Assembly: GCA_032622095.1 (NCBI GenBank) | Contig: CP136064.1 | Span: forward strand, 144,851,954 to 144,915,953 | Origin: Siphonodentalium dalli | Taxonomy: Eukaryota > Mollusca > Scaphopoda > Gadilida > Siphonodentaliidae | Direction of reading: 5' to 3' | DNA length: 64,000 bases | Shown: positions 11,561 through 24,008 of the stretch, piece after piece | How the letters are laid out: the number at the start of each line of letters is the position of its first letter | How positions within the stretch are numbered: position 1 is the stretch's first letter | Notes under the pieces: model-generated | Seen by the model: only the letters and a program-made list of their open reading frames with translations | Database searches by the model: none | Told to the model about the DNA's origin: nothing | Position numbers and translations under genes: made by a program

Positions 11561-12942
11561 AGGCCTAAAAAAATAATACCTTTGTTTCCGCTAACGAGCT
11601 AAAAAAAATTAGGGTAGGTAGGTAGGCTTAACTTCTCTTTTTTTTTGTTAATTTTTTTTTTTCAGTATCTTTAAAAATAACTGTATAATACTTGTCAATA
11701 ACCCAAACTATGCACTTCTTAGCCCCAATCAGGTTAACCCAGATGACAGAGGACCTAGCAACTCCAATTCAATCTTACATATGCTTTAATATTTACATAT
11801 ATACTAGTCTATATACTAAGATAGTCTTTGATAATCCTAATATTTCCTATATGGTCTGGCGACAACTGGAGTCAGTCCAGCACCACTGCACTGTTCACAT
11901 ATTGGAGTGACCGTCTTGTACCGATCTCTTAAGGATGGCTTCACAACACCACCTTCTCCGCATTCAGTGAAGGATCTAGGTATTTTTTGAGGACACCTGT
12001 TTTTGGGCATTGATATGCCGAAGGCATAACCTGAAGGCCTGATCGGAGGAATGTTTGGGAAGGGTGACCCCCTGATGATGGCGGGGGTTCTTCCCCTGGA
12101 ACATTTTTGAAAATCCATTGCATTTAGAGCTAATCTAAGGCTCTTTGAGTCAGTATTTTGAATTTTACAGAGAGGTCAATTTTATCAAGTTTCTCAAGCA
12201 TAACTTTGGAACTTTTTATATATGTATGGATTGGAAATGGTTATAAGTTATTGTCAGATATCTTTTGGTTCTATGGATTATGCTTATCCTGCTTGAAATT
12301 AGACTTGCCATCATCACTCTAATTCACAAATAGGCTATTTTATAAAATTCAAGTGAGACGCATACCGTACATAATATACTACATGTACATGTAATACAGA
12401 AATCCTACATGTACATGTAGTACAGAAACAATGTACACGTATTAAGGTAGTAATGACTATATATGGTACTAATCTATATGTTAATTTTTCATTTGGTATT
12501 ATGAGATCCCACTTGATAACCAGGTTGATTTGATCAAATTGTTAATCTTCCTGTGCTGTAATTGATTGAAATACTGAAGTCTCAACGCTGAATGATAACA
12601 TACCGTACCTGAACTCAAATTATTTGAAGTTTTCACAGATGAAAGCTAGATAAAGCCAAACATACTTTACAGTATGATTCCAACTGTTAAACTTAAATCT
12701 TTTTGTAAACTTAAATTTCTTATGTCAATATATATAAATAATTAAATGTTTTGCATCTTGTTATGATATGAACTGGGACCTAAATTAAAAAAAAAAAAAT
12801 TGAAATCAAAATTTGTTTGTTTTTTGTTTTTTTTTGGTCCAATTTTGTTTTTTTTTGCAATGGCAATAAAAAGTTTAGGGTCGGCGGTTTAAAATAGGGT
12901 CGGTCGGGTTAGCGGAAACAAACGTATTTTTTGTTTAGGCCT
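11561..12942. mobile_element. TIR element with AGGCCTAAA ends
   Basis: The left end is AGGCCTAAAAAAATAATACC followed by TTTGTTTCCGCTAAC. Inverted at 12911-12942 is the same GTTAGCGGAAACAAACG...TAGGCCT. The TIRs are about 35 bp. The interior of about 1.3 kb includes an AGGTAGGTAGG stretch, T tracts and a minus-strand frame at 11837-12118 with no known motif. No transposase is present. Superfamily not assigned. Confidence 0.7.
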
Positions 12943-12946
12943 TATA

Positions 12947-13092
12947 TGTTACTGCTTGTTGAACTTAATAGCTAAGAATTCCTACAAATTAATCAATAGG
13001 ATTCATGTCAATTCTCATTACAGCGCATTTAGTAACCAAAGGTTTAACATCCATATAATAATATTTGTAACTGTAGGATTCTTTGCTTTTTT
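12947..13092 (+). repeat. Direct flank duplication, right copy
   Basis: Partner of 11413-11560, about 90 percent alike by eye. It continues into unrelated sequence at TTTTTTATATC, whereas the left copy stops at the element border. Confidence 0.75.
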
Positions 13093-13429
13093 ATATCTTC
13101 TATTAAAAAATCTGAGATCCCTAGTCAATCTAAAATATGATTGAATGGAAGATTACCGTGCTTGTATATGCTTTAATAGCTGCATATTCTAGAATTCTAG
13201 AATTTAACCTAGATAATCAGCATCCAGCAAGCGGATGCCCGACATAGACTTAATAAACTGCGTAATCAGAGCATTGTATGGGTGTCAACTAACTTTTAAC
13301 GTCTTATTTTTGGCTTTTTGTTGAGTAAAATACGTCTACGAAAATAGACAACACTAGCCGATGTGCCCGGTCCTCTTCGTCCGGGCTACTTAGGGATTTT
13401 TTTGTGATCGTCTCCGCCTGGGCAAACTA

Positions 13430-13845
13430 TTGTTCGATTGGCCCGGAAACATGCCTATATGAGCGAATATGGTCATGGTCAAGGACATGGTCGCACGTGA
13501 AATTTGACCCACCAATATTGTTCCCGGGATCAAAGTAGGCCTACATTATACCAAATTTGAGTCGGATTGGTCGAGGTCCAGAAACATGCCTATATGAGCG
13601 TATATGAGAGAGGTCAAGGTCAGGGACACGGTCGCAAGTGAAATTGGACCCGCCCATATTGTTCCCGTGATCAAAGTAGAACCAGCTACCAAATTTGAGT
13701 GGGATCGGTCGAGGTCCAGAAACATGCCTATATGAGCGTATTTGAGCGAGATCAAGGTCAAGGACACGGACGCACGTGAAATTGGACCCGCCCATATTGT
13801 TATCCGGATCAAAGTAGGCCTACACACCAAATTTGAGTCGGATTG
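13430..13845. repeat. Three ~135-bp tandem units
   Basis: GAAACATGCCTATATGAGCG recurs at 13446, 13581 and 13719. Each unit runs on through GGTCAAGGTCA, GACACGGTCGCA and GACCCGCCCATATTGTT. A 154-codon open frame on the minus strand through this array is explained by repetition of stop-free units, not coding. It resembles the tandem cores of pearl/HINE-like elements in the window. Confidence 0.75.
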
Positions 13846-13924
13846 GTCGAGCAGTTTTTCGAGTCTATAACACAAATACATACATCGTACAGACAGAAGT
13901 TCCAAAATATATAATAGACTAGTT

Positions 13925-14305
13925 GATGAGCCCGACGTTGTCCGGGCTATTAAAAAACCAAATTTCAAGTCGATAGCTCTACCCAGCCCGACGTTGTCCG
14001 GGCTATTCAAAAACCAAATTTCAAGTCGATAGCTCTACCCGTTTCCGAGATCTGGTCTGCGCATGCGCGAAGCTGGCGTCGCACGGGCTCGGCGACCCGA
14101 TAAAATTTGTATCCGGGGCAAGATACATTCACATACCAAATTTCAAGTCGATAGCTATAGCCGATGAGCCCCGACGTTGTCCGGGCTATTCAAAAACCAA
14201 ATTTCAAGTCGATAGCTCAACCCGTTTCCGAGATCTGGTCTGCACATGCCCGAAGCTGGCGTCGCACGGGCTCGGCGACCCGATAAAATTCGTATCCGGG
14301 TTGAT
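13925..14305. repeat. Tandem repeat with CCCGACGTTGTCCGGG
   Basis: GCCCGACGTTGTCCGGGCTA occurs at 13929 and 13986 and a variant near 14167. Each is followed by CAAATTTCAAGTCGATAGCT and, in two units, a GC-rich segment containing GGCGTCGCACGGGCTCGGCG. The array is joined directly to the truncated LINE at 14306. Confidence 0.75.
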
Positions 14306-16197
14306 ATTAAGAAAGTGAAGCATTCAATTTCAACGCTAAATAAAGGGAAAGCCGAGGATATTTTTGGACTTTCTGCCGAACACTTTCGATATGCTAGTGA
14401 CAATTTTATATTCATATTAACTGAATTAATCAACGTGATACTTCAGCATAACACTATTCCGACTGCATTGAAAACTTGTCTTCTCAGCCCTATCTACATG
14501 AACAAAGGCGAAACAAAATATTCTGGATTGACGAGCTAAGGAAATACACTTTACCTGAACAATCACCTTTACAAAGAGGTTTCACAGCAAATGCTTCTCC
14601 TTTAAATGGTGCACTCTTGTTAGAGAAAGCAATCAGGGAGCAATATGACAACAAAACAGATGTATATATTGCCTTACTCGATGCCAAGTCAGCTTTTGAC
14701 GTTGTTTGTAAAGAAATTCTTCTTCGGAAAACTTTTATTACATCAACTGACTACAACACATGGTCTATTGTTGATGATCTTCATTCTGACTGTTCTTCTG
14801 TCGTCAAATGGGCATCCAAGAAATCTGCAAGTTTCCAAATATTACAAGGGGTGCGGCAAGGTGAAATTTTGAGCGCCGATCTTTACAAACTTTATATTAA
14901 TGATCTCCTACAACGTTTATCTGATCAACACCTGGTGATATTGCCCTTGTGAGCTCAAACGTCACTGATCTACAAACTCTCATTAATGTGGCATACCAGT
15001 ATAGCAGAGAACACCGGTATTTGCTCCAACCTAAGAAGAGTGTCATTATCAAAGTATCCCAACGTGGAAAGAAGAAGCATCCAGTTGAATCCTTCACTAT
15101 TGACAACATAAATATGCCCAATGTTGACCCATCCTCACATTTAGGAATTATTCGTGCAACATCTATCAATCAAACTCTCCTGGAAACAATAAACAACAAT
15201 ATCAAAAAGGCTCGTCGGACTGCTTATGTTCTTATGCTTCTTGGATTCCATGGTGAGAATGGCCTGGATAATCAAACATGTATACATCTATTTAATATTT
15301 ATGTAGCTCCTGTTTTAACTTATGGATGTGAAGTTTTAATTCCATCTCCGAAGCATGTGAAATTATTGGAGTGCTTCCAAAATAAATTTATCAAACAGAT
15401 TTTAATACTATCAAATGCAGTTGCAGACCCGGCTGTATATATTTTATCGGGACTTTTACCTATTCAGGGACAAATCGACAAAAAAGTACTTGTTTTATTC
15501 AATAATGTTTGTAGACAACCTGACTCTGCCATTGAAAAAAAATGCTCGCCCATCGTTAACTTCTACTTAAAGATGTCAACAGCAATAGTTGGTTCTCAGA
15601 GGTCAGAAAGCTATTTCTAAAATATGATTTATCGTGCATATATGAGGAACTAACATCACCACACAGCAAAGAGGAATGGAAACATCTAGTGAAGAAAGCA
15701 GTTAAATTGTACTGGACAGATCGGATTGTCGCTGAAGCTGCTTTCTACAGTACTTTATTTTAATTCATATTCGTATAATCCTGGGACATCGATCCTGTTA
15801 CAAACTATCAACCAAACTTCGACTCGTGACAAACTTTACTACATACTCACTCGGTATACGGCAACAGCGATACAATAAAAACTCAACTTCTGATATATGC
15901 TTGCTGTGTAATGAGGAATCTGAAACCATACAACACATTCTACTGCACTGTACATATTTACAACCTGTCAGAGATCGGACACTCCCTCTAGTAGCTGAAT
16001 GTTATCAGATTATCAGATTCTGAATTCAAACTGTGTACAGATGAAATAAAAGTACAATTCCTGACAGATCCTTCATCACTACCTGGCATAGAGACTGCTG
16101 ATATCCACACTATTGAGGACCTGCATCATCATTCATCCAACCTCTGTTACTACCTTCATTGTGTACGATACAGAACACTGTCTGCAAAAAAGTAACT
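14306..16197 (+). pseudogene. Decayed LINE B ORF2 (reverse transcriptase)
   Basis: A 5'-truncated non-LTR reverse transcriptase in at least five frame segments. In order: GKAEDIFGLSAEHF (fingers), LQRGFTANASPLNGA, ALLDAKSAFDVV with the first catalytic Asp, GVRQGEILSADLYKLYINDLL, then a gap where the YADD box should be (14925-14945 reads PGD then IALVSS). Next come thumb and C-terminal segments at 14949-15620, about 15600-15763 and 15826-16023, with a CX2CX8HX4C knuckle (CLLCNEESETIQHILLHC), and a last segment to a stop at 16197. Loss of the catalytic ADD plus multiple frameshifts make it inactive. The clade differs from LINE A and LINE C. Confidence 0.8.
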
Positions 16198-16639
16198 TTT
16201 ATAAATTAATACATCTGCGAATGCTGAATCTGCACGTCTCCACCAAATCTTTGTTTTATCTAAGTATTATTTTAGGCTGTACATATGTATAGACCACAGT
16301 TAAGTGCGGATTTTACTCGCAACATGGACGGTTAGATAGCTAGAAGAAGAAGAGAACTCTATATATCCCGTCTGCACTCACGCTTTACGAAGTCCAGCGC
16401 AATGAAATTTCACTATTGTTAACCGGCTGTTGACTCATGGAAATGTCGGGCCTGCAAAACGCGTTATTTTTCAAACTAGCTGGAGAATTTTGATAGGCGT
16501 AACACAGCTTATTGGATAAGCATAGAAAGGCAGTGTAATTCGTCGAAATTAATGACAAGTGGTGCAAATTTCAACTTAATGCATAGTTTGTTGTGTTTAT
16601 CTTTGTATACTTTCACAAAATTGGCAGTTTGAACCATGT
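16198..16639. other. LINE B 3' flank; no feature seen
   Basis: Probably begins with LINE B 3' UTR, but no poly-A or microsatellite tail is clear. AGAAGAAGAAGAG near 16343 may be a tail remnant. No gene seen. Confidence 0.35.
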
Positions 16640-16985
16640 ACCATGGCAAATATTAGCAATAGTTTTACCCGTATAGAACGATTAATGGGGATAGAACCGA
16701 ATCGATCGGGAGAGAACCCAAACAATAATCAAAATTCGCGGTTCTTGTCGTTGTTATGACTCGCACAATGATTGTTTCGTTATTAACACGCTCATTTGTG
16801 CCACAGATTGTTATGGGATCGAAAATAACTAATCGAATTATCACCTAGATGCCTCAAAATTGCGTTTTAACTGTCAAAAAGTCGTGAAAATGTTTAATTT
16901 CGATCAGCAAGAACCATCACAAATCAGGCAAGAACCATCACAAACCGGCGATAGAACGATTTCCGATGTAACAGTTCCTACACAG
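16640..16985. repeat. GAACC-word repeat
   Basis: Repeated AGAACC/GGTTCT words (ATAGAACCG, GAGAGAACCC, CAAGAACCATCACAAA twice). The segment 16870-16985 matches 9595-9740 inverted, including ACTGTTACATCGGAAATCG. It borders the ATCGGTACCGAT element on its right. Probably another word-type element; borders not resolved. Confidence 0.5.
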
Positions 16986-17203
16986 TGGTTCTGATCGGTA
17001 GATTCGGTACCGATTGTGACCGTCACAAATTGACGTAATCGGAAAAATCGGTACCGATTTCACCAATCGACGCGTTGTTCAAAAACGTCGTTTCTACGTT
17101 GTAATCGGTATTTTATCGGTAGAAATGACTTCCACAAAGCGTTATCAATCGGGAAAATCGGTGTTTTTGCCCATTTTACCGATTTTAGTTTTGAGATGAC
17201 CCC
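16986..17203 (-). mobile_element. ATCGGTACCGAT-word element, second copy
   Basis: The right terminus is GTTTTGAGATGACCCC followed by TTA (17204-17206), the exact inverse of the terminus at 49485. The interior carries GGTACCGATT, ATCGGTAC and TTTTACCGATTTTA. The left border is lost against the GAACC repeat. The pairing of a 4.5-kb-element terminus with the word of the 658 copy links the two families. Confidence 0.6.
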
Positions 17204-17206
17204 TTA

Positions 17207-18234
17207 ATTTGAACCACACAGTTGATTGTTTCGTACCATATTTTTTGTCATTTCACACCAAATACATTTGTATGTTTCGTTGGTTCCCACAAATGGTAAT
17301 TGGTCATGCATATGCAGCGTACCATGTGAAAAATTATTTTAATTTTGTTAACTTAATGAAAGCGAACATGTTTACGATTTAAAGTTACGTGATGATGACA
17401 ACCCGACAATTACATGTAAACATATTTCTGTCTTTTTTTGCGAAAAAAAATTAACAAATTGAAATTGTGGCAACAAAGTTAAAGATACATAATCCGAATT
17501 AACGCTTGCATATTACTATTTCGTTGGGCTTCGGGGGTAAACATATTTGATTCGAGTCGAGGAACCCACCCGTGTTGAACAAAATGTTGATAAATAACAG
17601 GTTTTGGGCAATTGTTTACTATTGCCGAGGGTGTAAAAAACTGTTTTCTTCGGTTTGGGTACCCCCCCCCCCCCCAAAAAAAACAGCAAAAACTGCAGTT
17701 TTTTTCCACTGACCATTTGCCCCCCCCCCTCCCCCCCCCCAGAAAAATCAAATCTACCCCAGCCGGACAACAACTCGGTTTGACCGGAAACCGAAAAAAA
17801 CACCGGAGCATACAATTCACGAGAAGGTGCTTGGTAACTTAGTTTAGATTTTTATGACTAAAATGGTCATTGTCTACCAGTAGAACGCAGATTTGTACCT
17901 CGTGATGTCATGACATGTACAAACATGTATATTGGTGATCGCAACGCTATGTATGCACTTTAAAAAATGACAACTAGTCATTACCTCGACTTTGAAAAAG
18001 ATGCAAATGAGATGAGTGAGATACCAGCATATAACTGTTTTCTGATACCATTGGAGGAGAAATTGTTTAATACATGGGATAGTTCTGCAGTAAAAATTTG
18101 CCAGATAAGCGATCGCAGGGTAGAATTCTGCATTCGACTGGTAGACACTGACATAGTCGGCATTATTAAGAGGGTTAATGGGGTCAATATCACATGTAAA
18201 CCAAGACAGTGGTTATCCAAAGGTTATTAATCCA
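17207..18234. other. No gene; poly-C tracts
   Basis: C runs at about 17660-17673 and 17721-17740 flank TTTTTTCC tracts, similar to 21119-21230 and to the insertion at 1610. TTTCGTACCATA words near 17230 resemble 35160-35400. An 87-codon plus-strand frame at 17967-18230 has no recognisable motif; I cannot support it as a gene. Confidence 0.4.
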
Positions 18235-21039
18235 TCTTCTATCTATATCTATATTTGCGAATATCATGTCTGTCTGTCTGTCTGTCTGTCTGTCCGTGTT
18301 CTATAGAAACTCACAGGGGACCATCTAGATGATGCCAAAGGGGTCTACTAGGAGTAGCTTTTTACGAGAAAGATAATGGTCGGGGTTAGAATTTTCTAAA
18401 GTGACGTCGTTGTTTTCAGGGGCAGAAAAGGGGGAGGCGCAGAAACAAAATTTGTCGCCGATTGCCACCAAACTTATATATAATCATCCCCATAATATGA
18501 GGAATCTAATGGCGTGGTTCAAATATGGCAAAAGTCGCACCGTTCGCGTCAGGGGTGCCCGGAAGGGGGCGGAGATTTTTTTTTCTGTCGCCGATTGCCA
18601 CGAAACTTACATATATAATCATCCCCATGATATGAAGAATCCAACGGTGTGGTTTAAATATGTCAAAAGTGGCGTCGTTTGAGTCACGGATGAACGGAAG
18701 GGGAGAGGGGCACCAACATTGATAAAACTAATTTTAGCGCCGATTTCCACCAAATTGATATATATTCTTCTTCATGATATAAGGAATCTAATTGTGCGAT
18801 TTAACTTGGGAGGGGTGGGCACTAAATTTGATAATAAGTCGCCGATTGCCACCACACTTATACAAAATCATCCCCATGGTATAAGGAGTCTAATGGTGTG
18901 GCTTTTATCTGTCAAATGTGGCCTCATTCGAGTCAGGGTTGCATTGAAAGGGACAGGGGCACAAAAATTGATGCACAATTTTTTTAGCGCCAATTTCCAC
19001 CAAATTGATACACGTTCTTATCCATGATACGAGGAATCTAATCGTGATTTAAAGAGCCATAGTGGTGCTGTTTGGGTGAGAGATGGAGAGGGGAGGGATT
19101 GGCACTAAATTTGATAAAAAAAATTGTTTAGTCGCCGATTATCACCAAACTTATAAACAATCATCTCCATGATATCAGGAGTGTAATCGTGTGGTTTAAG
19201 GATGTCACAAGTGGGGCCATTCGAGTCAGTGGTGTATAGAGATGAGAGGGACACAAAAACTTATATCTATATGTTTAGTGCCGAATTCCACCAGATTGAT
19301 ACATATTCTTCTCCGTGATACGAGGAATCTTATTGTGTGGTTTAGATACACCAAATTGGTGCCCTATGGGTGAGAGATATGGGGACCTTAAATTTGATAC
19401 GAATTTGTATACTCGCCAATTTCTTATATATGCATATCTAATCTCTAATGAGTCTTAGTGTGTGCAGCTTGAGTCCGAAATAGGGACGGGAGGGTCACCA
19501 AAACTGATACAAAATATTTTTAGTACCAATTACCATCAAATTCAGACACGTTCTTCTCAAATGATACAAGAAATAAAATCGTGCTGTCTGTCTGTCTTTT
19601 TGTCTGTCTGTGTGCGTTCTATATATAACTTCACGCGGTACAATCGAGATGGCACCAAGGCGTTCTAAGAGGGGTAACTTTTTACAAGGAAGATAATGGT
19701 GCGGGTTAAAATTTTCTAAAATGACGCTGTTGGTGGGAGGGGAAATTAAAAAAATATGATGAAATAGTTTTGTCGCTGATTTCCACCAAACAATATATAA
19801 TCACCTTCGCAATATGGCGTTGTTCGAGTCAGCGTTGCATCAACAATTGATTTAATAAACCAAATTCCACCAAATTCATACACGTTTTTCTCTAATGATA
19901 TACCATGAATTAAATCACGTTTGGTGTCGTTTGCGTCACGGATGGCGAGCGGATATGCACTATCATTGATAAGATTGCTATTCGCCGATATCCACATATA
20001 AGTTATATACAGTCACCAGGCCATCTCCATATCATTTTAAGTAGTTGGGCGTTCACATTTCACAATCCCGACACATGGTGACCACAAAAATCAATTATAT
20101 CTTCTTAACGGTCATATTTATATGGGAATGGCAATCAAGGCATTCACACAATGAGCTAGCAAAAAAAGATAACTAGAAGAAGCATTAAACGTATATTTAT
20201 CATTCTATTGAAGAGATACATATATTCGTGCAAACTGAGAGACCTCGAACCGTCAGAGGATTGCATATATATAATAACAAAATTAGTCTGTTCCATTCAA
20301 TACAGTTTCCACAAAAAGTTACAATTTGTCAAGAGATATGGAAGGCCTGTTCAAAAATAGTGGTCACAGTGTGCAGTCAAATATTGATTCTTCTGATATA
20401 CAAGAAAATGCAGTTAGTAGCACAAGACTTTTCAGGATCCTACCAATACTGAATCTGACAAGGGTTTTAGAACAGACTCATCGACTGACATAAACAACTC
20501 AAAATCTCGCTCTATGCCTGGCACATGTAGCTGATATATGCGCAGCAACATTTCGTTTAAACTAAGAATATTTTGCCAATATATAGCACCATGAACAGAG
20601 GAGCACCTGGAAATTTCTTTGAAACATCTGTATCTTCATGGAGATATGATAGCCAGGTGTCCTCGAGATCTTAGTCCAACTCACTAGATTGATTGATACA
20701 TCTCAATATGTAAAACCCAATTATCATCTTTTATCGAACTAATGTGTTTATGATGTTCATGTATCATATTATAACGTCTAATGTATACGCAGTTATAAAT
20801 AAATAAATACTTCATTATTGGTGGAACGGATTAATCGCGATAAACAGAATGACAATTGACAATGTGAGCAGCCACTACTTATATTCCATGACTGTAATAA
20901 TCATGCCAGTGTTTTGTGATGCTATTTGAATATACAATTTATGAGAAAACGTATAACACTTTAAGCAAGAGCATTCTCTATTCCCAACAAATATCCGCAG
21001 CATACATTAACCTGGGCAACGCCGGGTAACCCTGCTAGT
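18235..21039 (+). mobile_element. Non-autonomous Helitron with tandem core
   Basis: The 5' end is TCTTCTATCTATATCTATAT, then a (GTCT)n tract (18268-18296). The core is about eight degenerate units sharing CCACCAAACTTATA, ATCATCCCCATGATAT and AGGAATCTAAT. A second head-like segment lies at 19580-19700. The 3' end is GGGCAACGCCGGGTAACCC followed by CTGCTAGT, a stem-loop plus CTAGT characteristic of Helitrons (family knowledge). The 5' and 3' ends recur in short minus-strand copies at 24472-24709 and 24160. No Rep/helicase is encoded. The 3' kilobase (20000-21000) is AT-rich without genes. Confidence 0.75.
18268..18296 (+). repeat. (GTCT)n microsatellite
   Basis: Seven GTCT units just inside the Helitron 5' end, the same position as GTCT/GTCC tracts in the pearl/HINE-like elements at 32660 and 42245. 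Confidence 0.9.
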
Positions 21040-22217
21040 ATTCTATAAAATCAGAGAAAATTGAAGTTGTGAGTCTGAAAATACATATTTGGAAAAAAAT
21101 TACATGCAAATTTTTTCCGACAACCCCCCCCTAAATGAATCACGTAATTTTTTACGCTAGGTACCCCCCCACCCCCCAGTACGCTGTGTCCCGCAGTTTT
21201 TTTCCAGCCACCCCCCCCCCCCCCCCCTGCTGGTTAGCATATTTTTTTTTTTGGGCCATTAATCGATTCTGATAACCGAAGCGGCATTTCAAAAAAATAT
21301 TTGTTGTTGGAATCTAATAACATGGGAACCATCGAATCGGTTTGAGTACCTTTAATGTTATTTTAAAAAAATCATACCGTATACTCAATGGTACAAATTG
21401 TCGAAATGATACATGTACTGGTATGAAATGTCCAGAACCCTGGTGCAAAACATCTCTATGTCAAACTTCTATGGCACGAAATGTCCAGCAACCTATTGGC
21501 TGTTCAGTCCATTGCACATTATAATTTATTTCCAAATAAAGGTAATACTAAATATTAAAGCAGCATTTAGTGTTAAGTTCAATCTTGAACTAATTGTACA
21601 TGTGATATACCGTAGTCACAGGGGCTTGTTGTAAAGAAAACAAGTAAAATTGAGGGTGCCACTTTATCAAACATTATAAATGCATCAATATTGTATTGAT
21701 ATACATGTAATGCTTTACAAACGCATGTTTTTGTATATATATTTTTACTTGTTTTCTTAACAAGCCTTATCTGCGAAAGAGCTCTGATCTCTTGTTCACT
21801 CATTGTGTGACCACTGAAATCAGAGATGTGGCTAGATAGTCTCCCCATTGGGGATGGGGGGGTCCACCTTGATACCTGTATGTTATGACAGCACCCCTTG
21901 GAAGGAAGTTTCCTACTGATGGCTGTATCGGTCCAAAATTTGTTCGAATTTTTGCCCGGTACGGCTTGTTATCAAACTACATTTGTACATGTACATGTAC
22001 TTACCGTAGGTGAATATCACTATTATATGCCTTAAATTGAGTAATATAGTTTTAGGACATCACCAATCAGAGTAATATGATTTCATGACATCACGGATCC
22101 GAGAAATATGGCTTTACAACATGGCATAATTCTATTTCACTGTTAAATAATGCATAGACAATGATTTTTTGTGATGTCACTCATTTGAAAGAGTTGTCCA
22201 TAGTACACTGTTACTTA
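21040..22217. other. No gene; poly-C tracts and small palindromes
   Basis: C runs at 21125-21131, 21165-21177 and 21211-21226 with TTTTTTCC tracts resemble 17640-17760. An AACAAGT...ACTTGTTTTCTT inverted pair spans 21638-21763. Open frames here are short and without motifs. Confidence 0.4.
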
Positions 22218-23969
22218 CCCCTGTGTAATGTTTATGAATAATTCATGAATGTTCATGAATAGTTCATGAACAATGTTCAAGAACTGTTCATGAACAGTTC
22301 ATGAACATTCATGAACTGGAAATTGGACATTTGTCATTTATGAATTTTCATGAACCGTTTGAGGAGTTCATGAACTGGGTGGTTCATGAACCAGTTCATG
22401 AACACATTTCATAGATCACGATTTCATGAATTTTTATGAACTATTCATGAATAATTCATAAGATTTCATGAATTGTTCATGAATATTTTATGAACCATTC
22501 ATGAATAATTCATAAAATTTCATGAATTTTTTATGAACAAATACGAGTTCATGAACTCTAGACTTTTAACACTGAGTGTGGTAAATCTGTTATGTGTCTA
22601 AAAATTAGAGAAGAGTTTGATATGAAAAATACCACATTTGGTGAGTGTTTACTCAAATCACATGGAGAGCTTAGAATTATTGTTAATTACCCAACAGCAC
22701 TTAGAAGTTAGATTATAAATACTTATCCAATGAACAACTCTACAACTTAAAGTACTTAAGTACATGGCTCCGCCTTTTATAATCAAATAAAAGATCTCTC
22801 AACAATGTTTTATAATTTGTCTGTGAAGTTGTTTATCCAAACCAAACAGAGATGGGATCAAATTTTAGTTAATAAACAAACTCACCATTAATGGCACATA
22901 TGACAGCCTAAGTGTTTAAAGTTCCTTTGAAAAAAGCCGTAAATCTATATCCAGGTTTGTAGCATCAGGTCTCAAATTCCTTGGGAAGATGATGGATGTA
23001 AACTGGATAATGTAACAATAAAATCCTCCCATTCTATCAGCACAAAACCAAACATTTTGGGTATTAATTACTTTGAAACTTCAGACTTTAAAATGGCCGA
23101 AGGTGTAGATTAGAATTTGGCGCCAGATTCTGCCAGATGCTGCAGCTAGCCAATCAATTTAGTTCATCCAGAGTGCCTCCAATCAATGCAGTCCTTAGAA
23201 CGGCTCCTGGTAATACTGGAGCCAATTAAAAATCGCCTCTTTGTTCCACATAGAGGAAGCTAAACTTATAATGATCAAGCCTTGAAATAGTGTGTCTGTC
23301 ATTTGCAGAATGAGGTTCCCAGAAGGTGAATTTAGTGATGCTACCCCGCATAGTGGGCTAGCATCACCAAAATCACCCTTTGGGGACCTCCTTCTGCTTA
23401 CACCTCAGCAGAATGAGGTTCCCAGAGGGTAAATTTGGTGATGCTAGCCCGCTATGTGGGGTAGCATCACTAAATTCACCATCTGGGGACCTCATTCTGC
23501 AAATGACAGACACTATTTCAAGGTTTGATAATGATGGCGGATGCCCATGGTGCCAATTCAAAACAAAAAATTTCTCCAAAATTTCAGTGCATGGGAAGAC
23601 AAAATTTGAATGTAAAACATGTCAGAGACACTTGATTAAAAAGGACAGTATTCTCAACCATCCACATTCAAGAAAGTTCATGACAAATGCTTTATAATGA
23701 ATCTGATCATTTTATTGAATATGCACTCATTTTTAGAACTCACAGAGAATTTGACTCAATCATGAACATTTCATGAACATTTATGAATCATATTGATTCA
23801 TAAAGTTCATAAAAAAGTTCATGAACATTTATGAACTATGTTCATGAATAGTTCATGAATTATTGTTCATGAACTTGTTTAATGAACCAATCATGTATGT
23901 TCATGAACTATTCATGAATGTTCATGACTGGTTCATGAACATTCATGAAATCATGAATTACATCTCGCC
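22218..23969. mobile_element. TTCATGAA-word element
   Basis: Dense TTCATGAA, TTCATGAATGTTCATGAA-type words fill 22230-22560 and 23755-23965, at the two ends of a 1.75-kb unit. The right terminus, read inward, is GGCGAGATGTAATTCATGA next to TAA. The left terminus is only partly similar (TGTGTAATGTTTATGAA next to TTA). The interior is ordinary AT-rich DNA plus a small foldback repeat (23293-23512). The layout equals that of the other TWA-flanked elements with a different word. No transposase. Confidence 0.6.
23293..23512. repeat. GCAGAATGAGGT foldback repeat
   Basis: Two facing copies of a unit beginning GCAGAATGAGGTTCCCAGA and including GTGATGCTA form a long hairpin. Related pieces occur at 60408-60510, 60830-60915 and 61368-61450, so this is a dispersed MITE. 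A plus-strand frame at 23380-23697 crosses it and ends in CX2C...CX2C spacing (CPWC, CKTC); I do not consider that sufficient for a gene. Confidence 0.65.
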
Positions 23970-24008
23970 TAAAGAGGCAAACTAATTAATGTTATGGATA
24001 GGGTATTA

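Noticed and set aside
11837-12118. 93-codon minus-strand frame
   Set aside because: No recognisable motif; it lies inside a non-autonomous TIR element with a competing overlapping frame.
13546-14010. 154-codon minus-strand reading frame
   Set aside because: It follows a ~135-bp tandem array; repeated peptide segments are by-products of stop-free repeats, with no domain.
22230-22560. Plain microsatellite
   Set aside because: The TTCATGAA words are irregularly spaced and mirrored at the far end of a 1.75-kb unit, unlike a slippage tract.
23380-23697. Zinc-finger gene (CX2C pairs)
   Set aside because: The first half is a foldback MITE and the Cys spacing is not a known finger; insufficient support.
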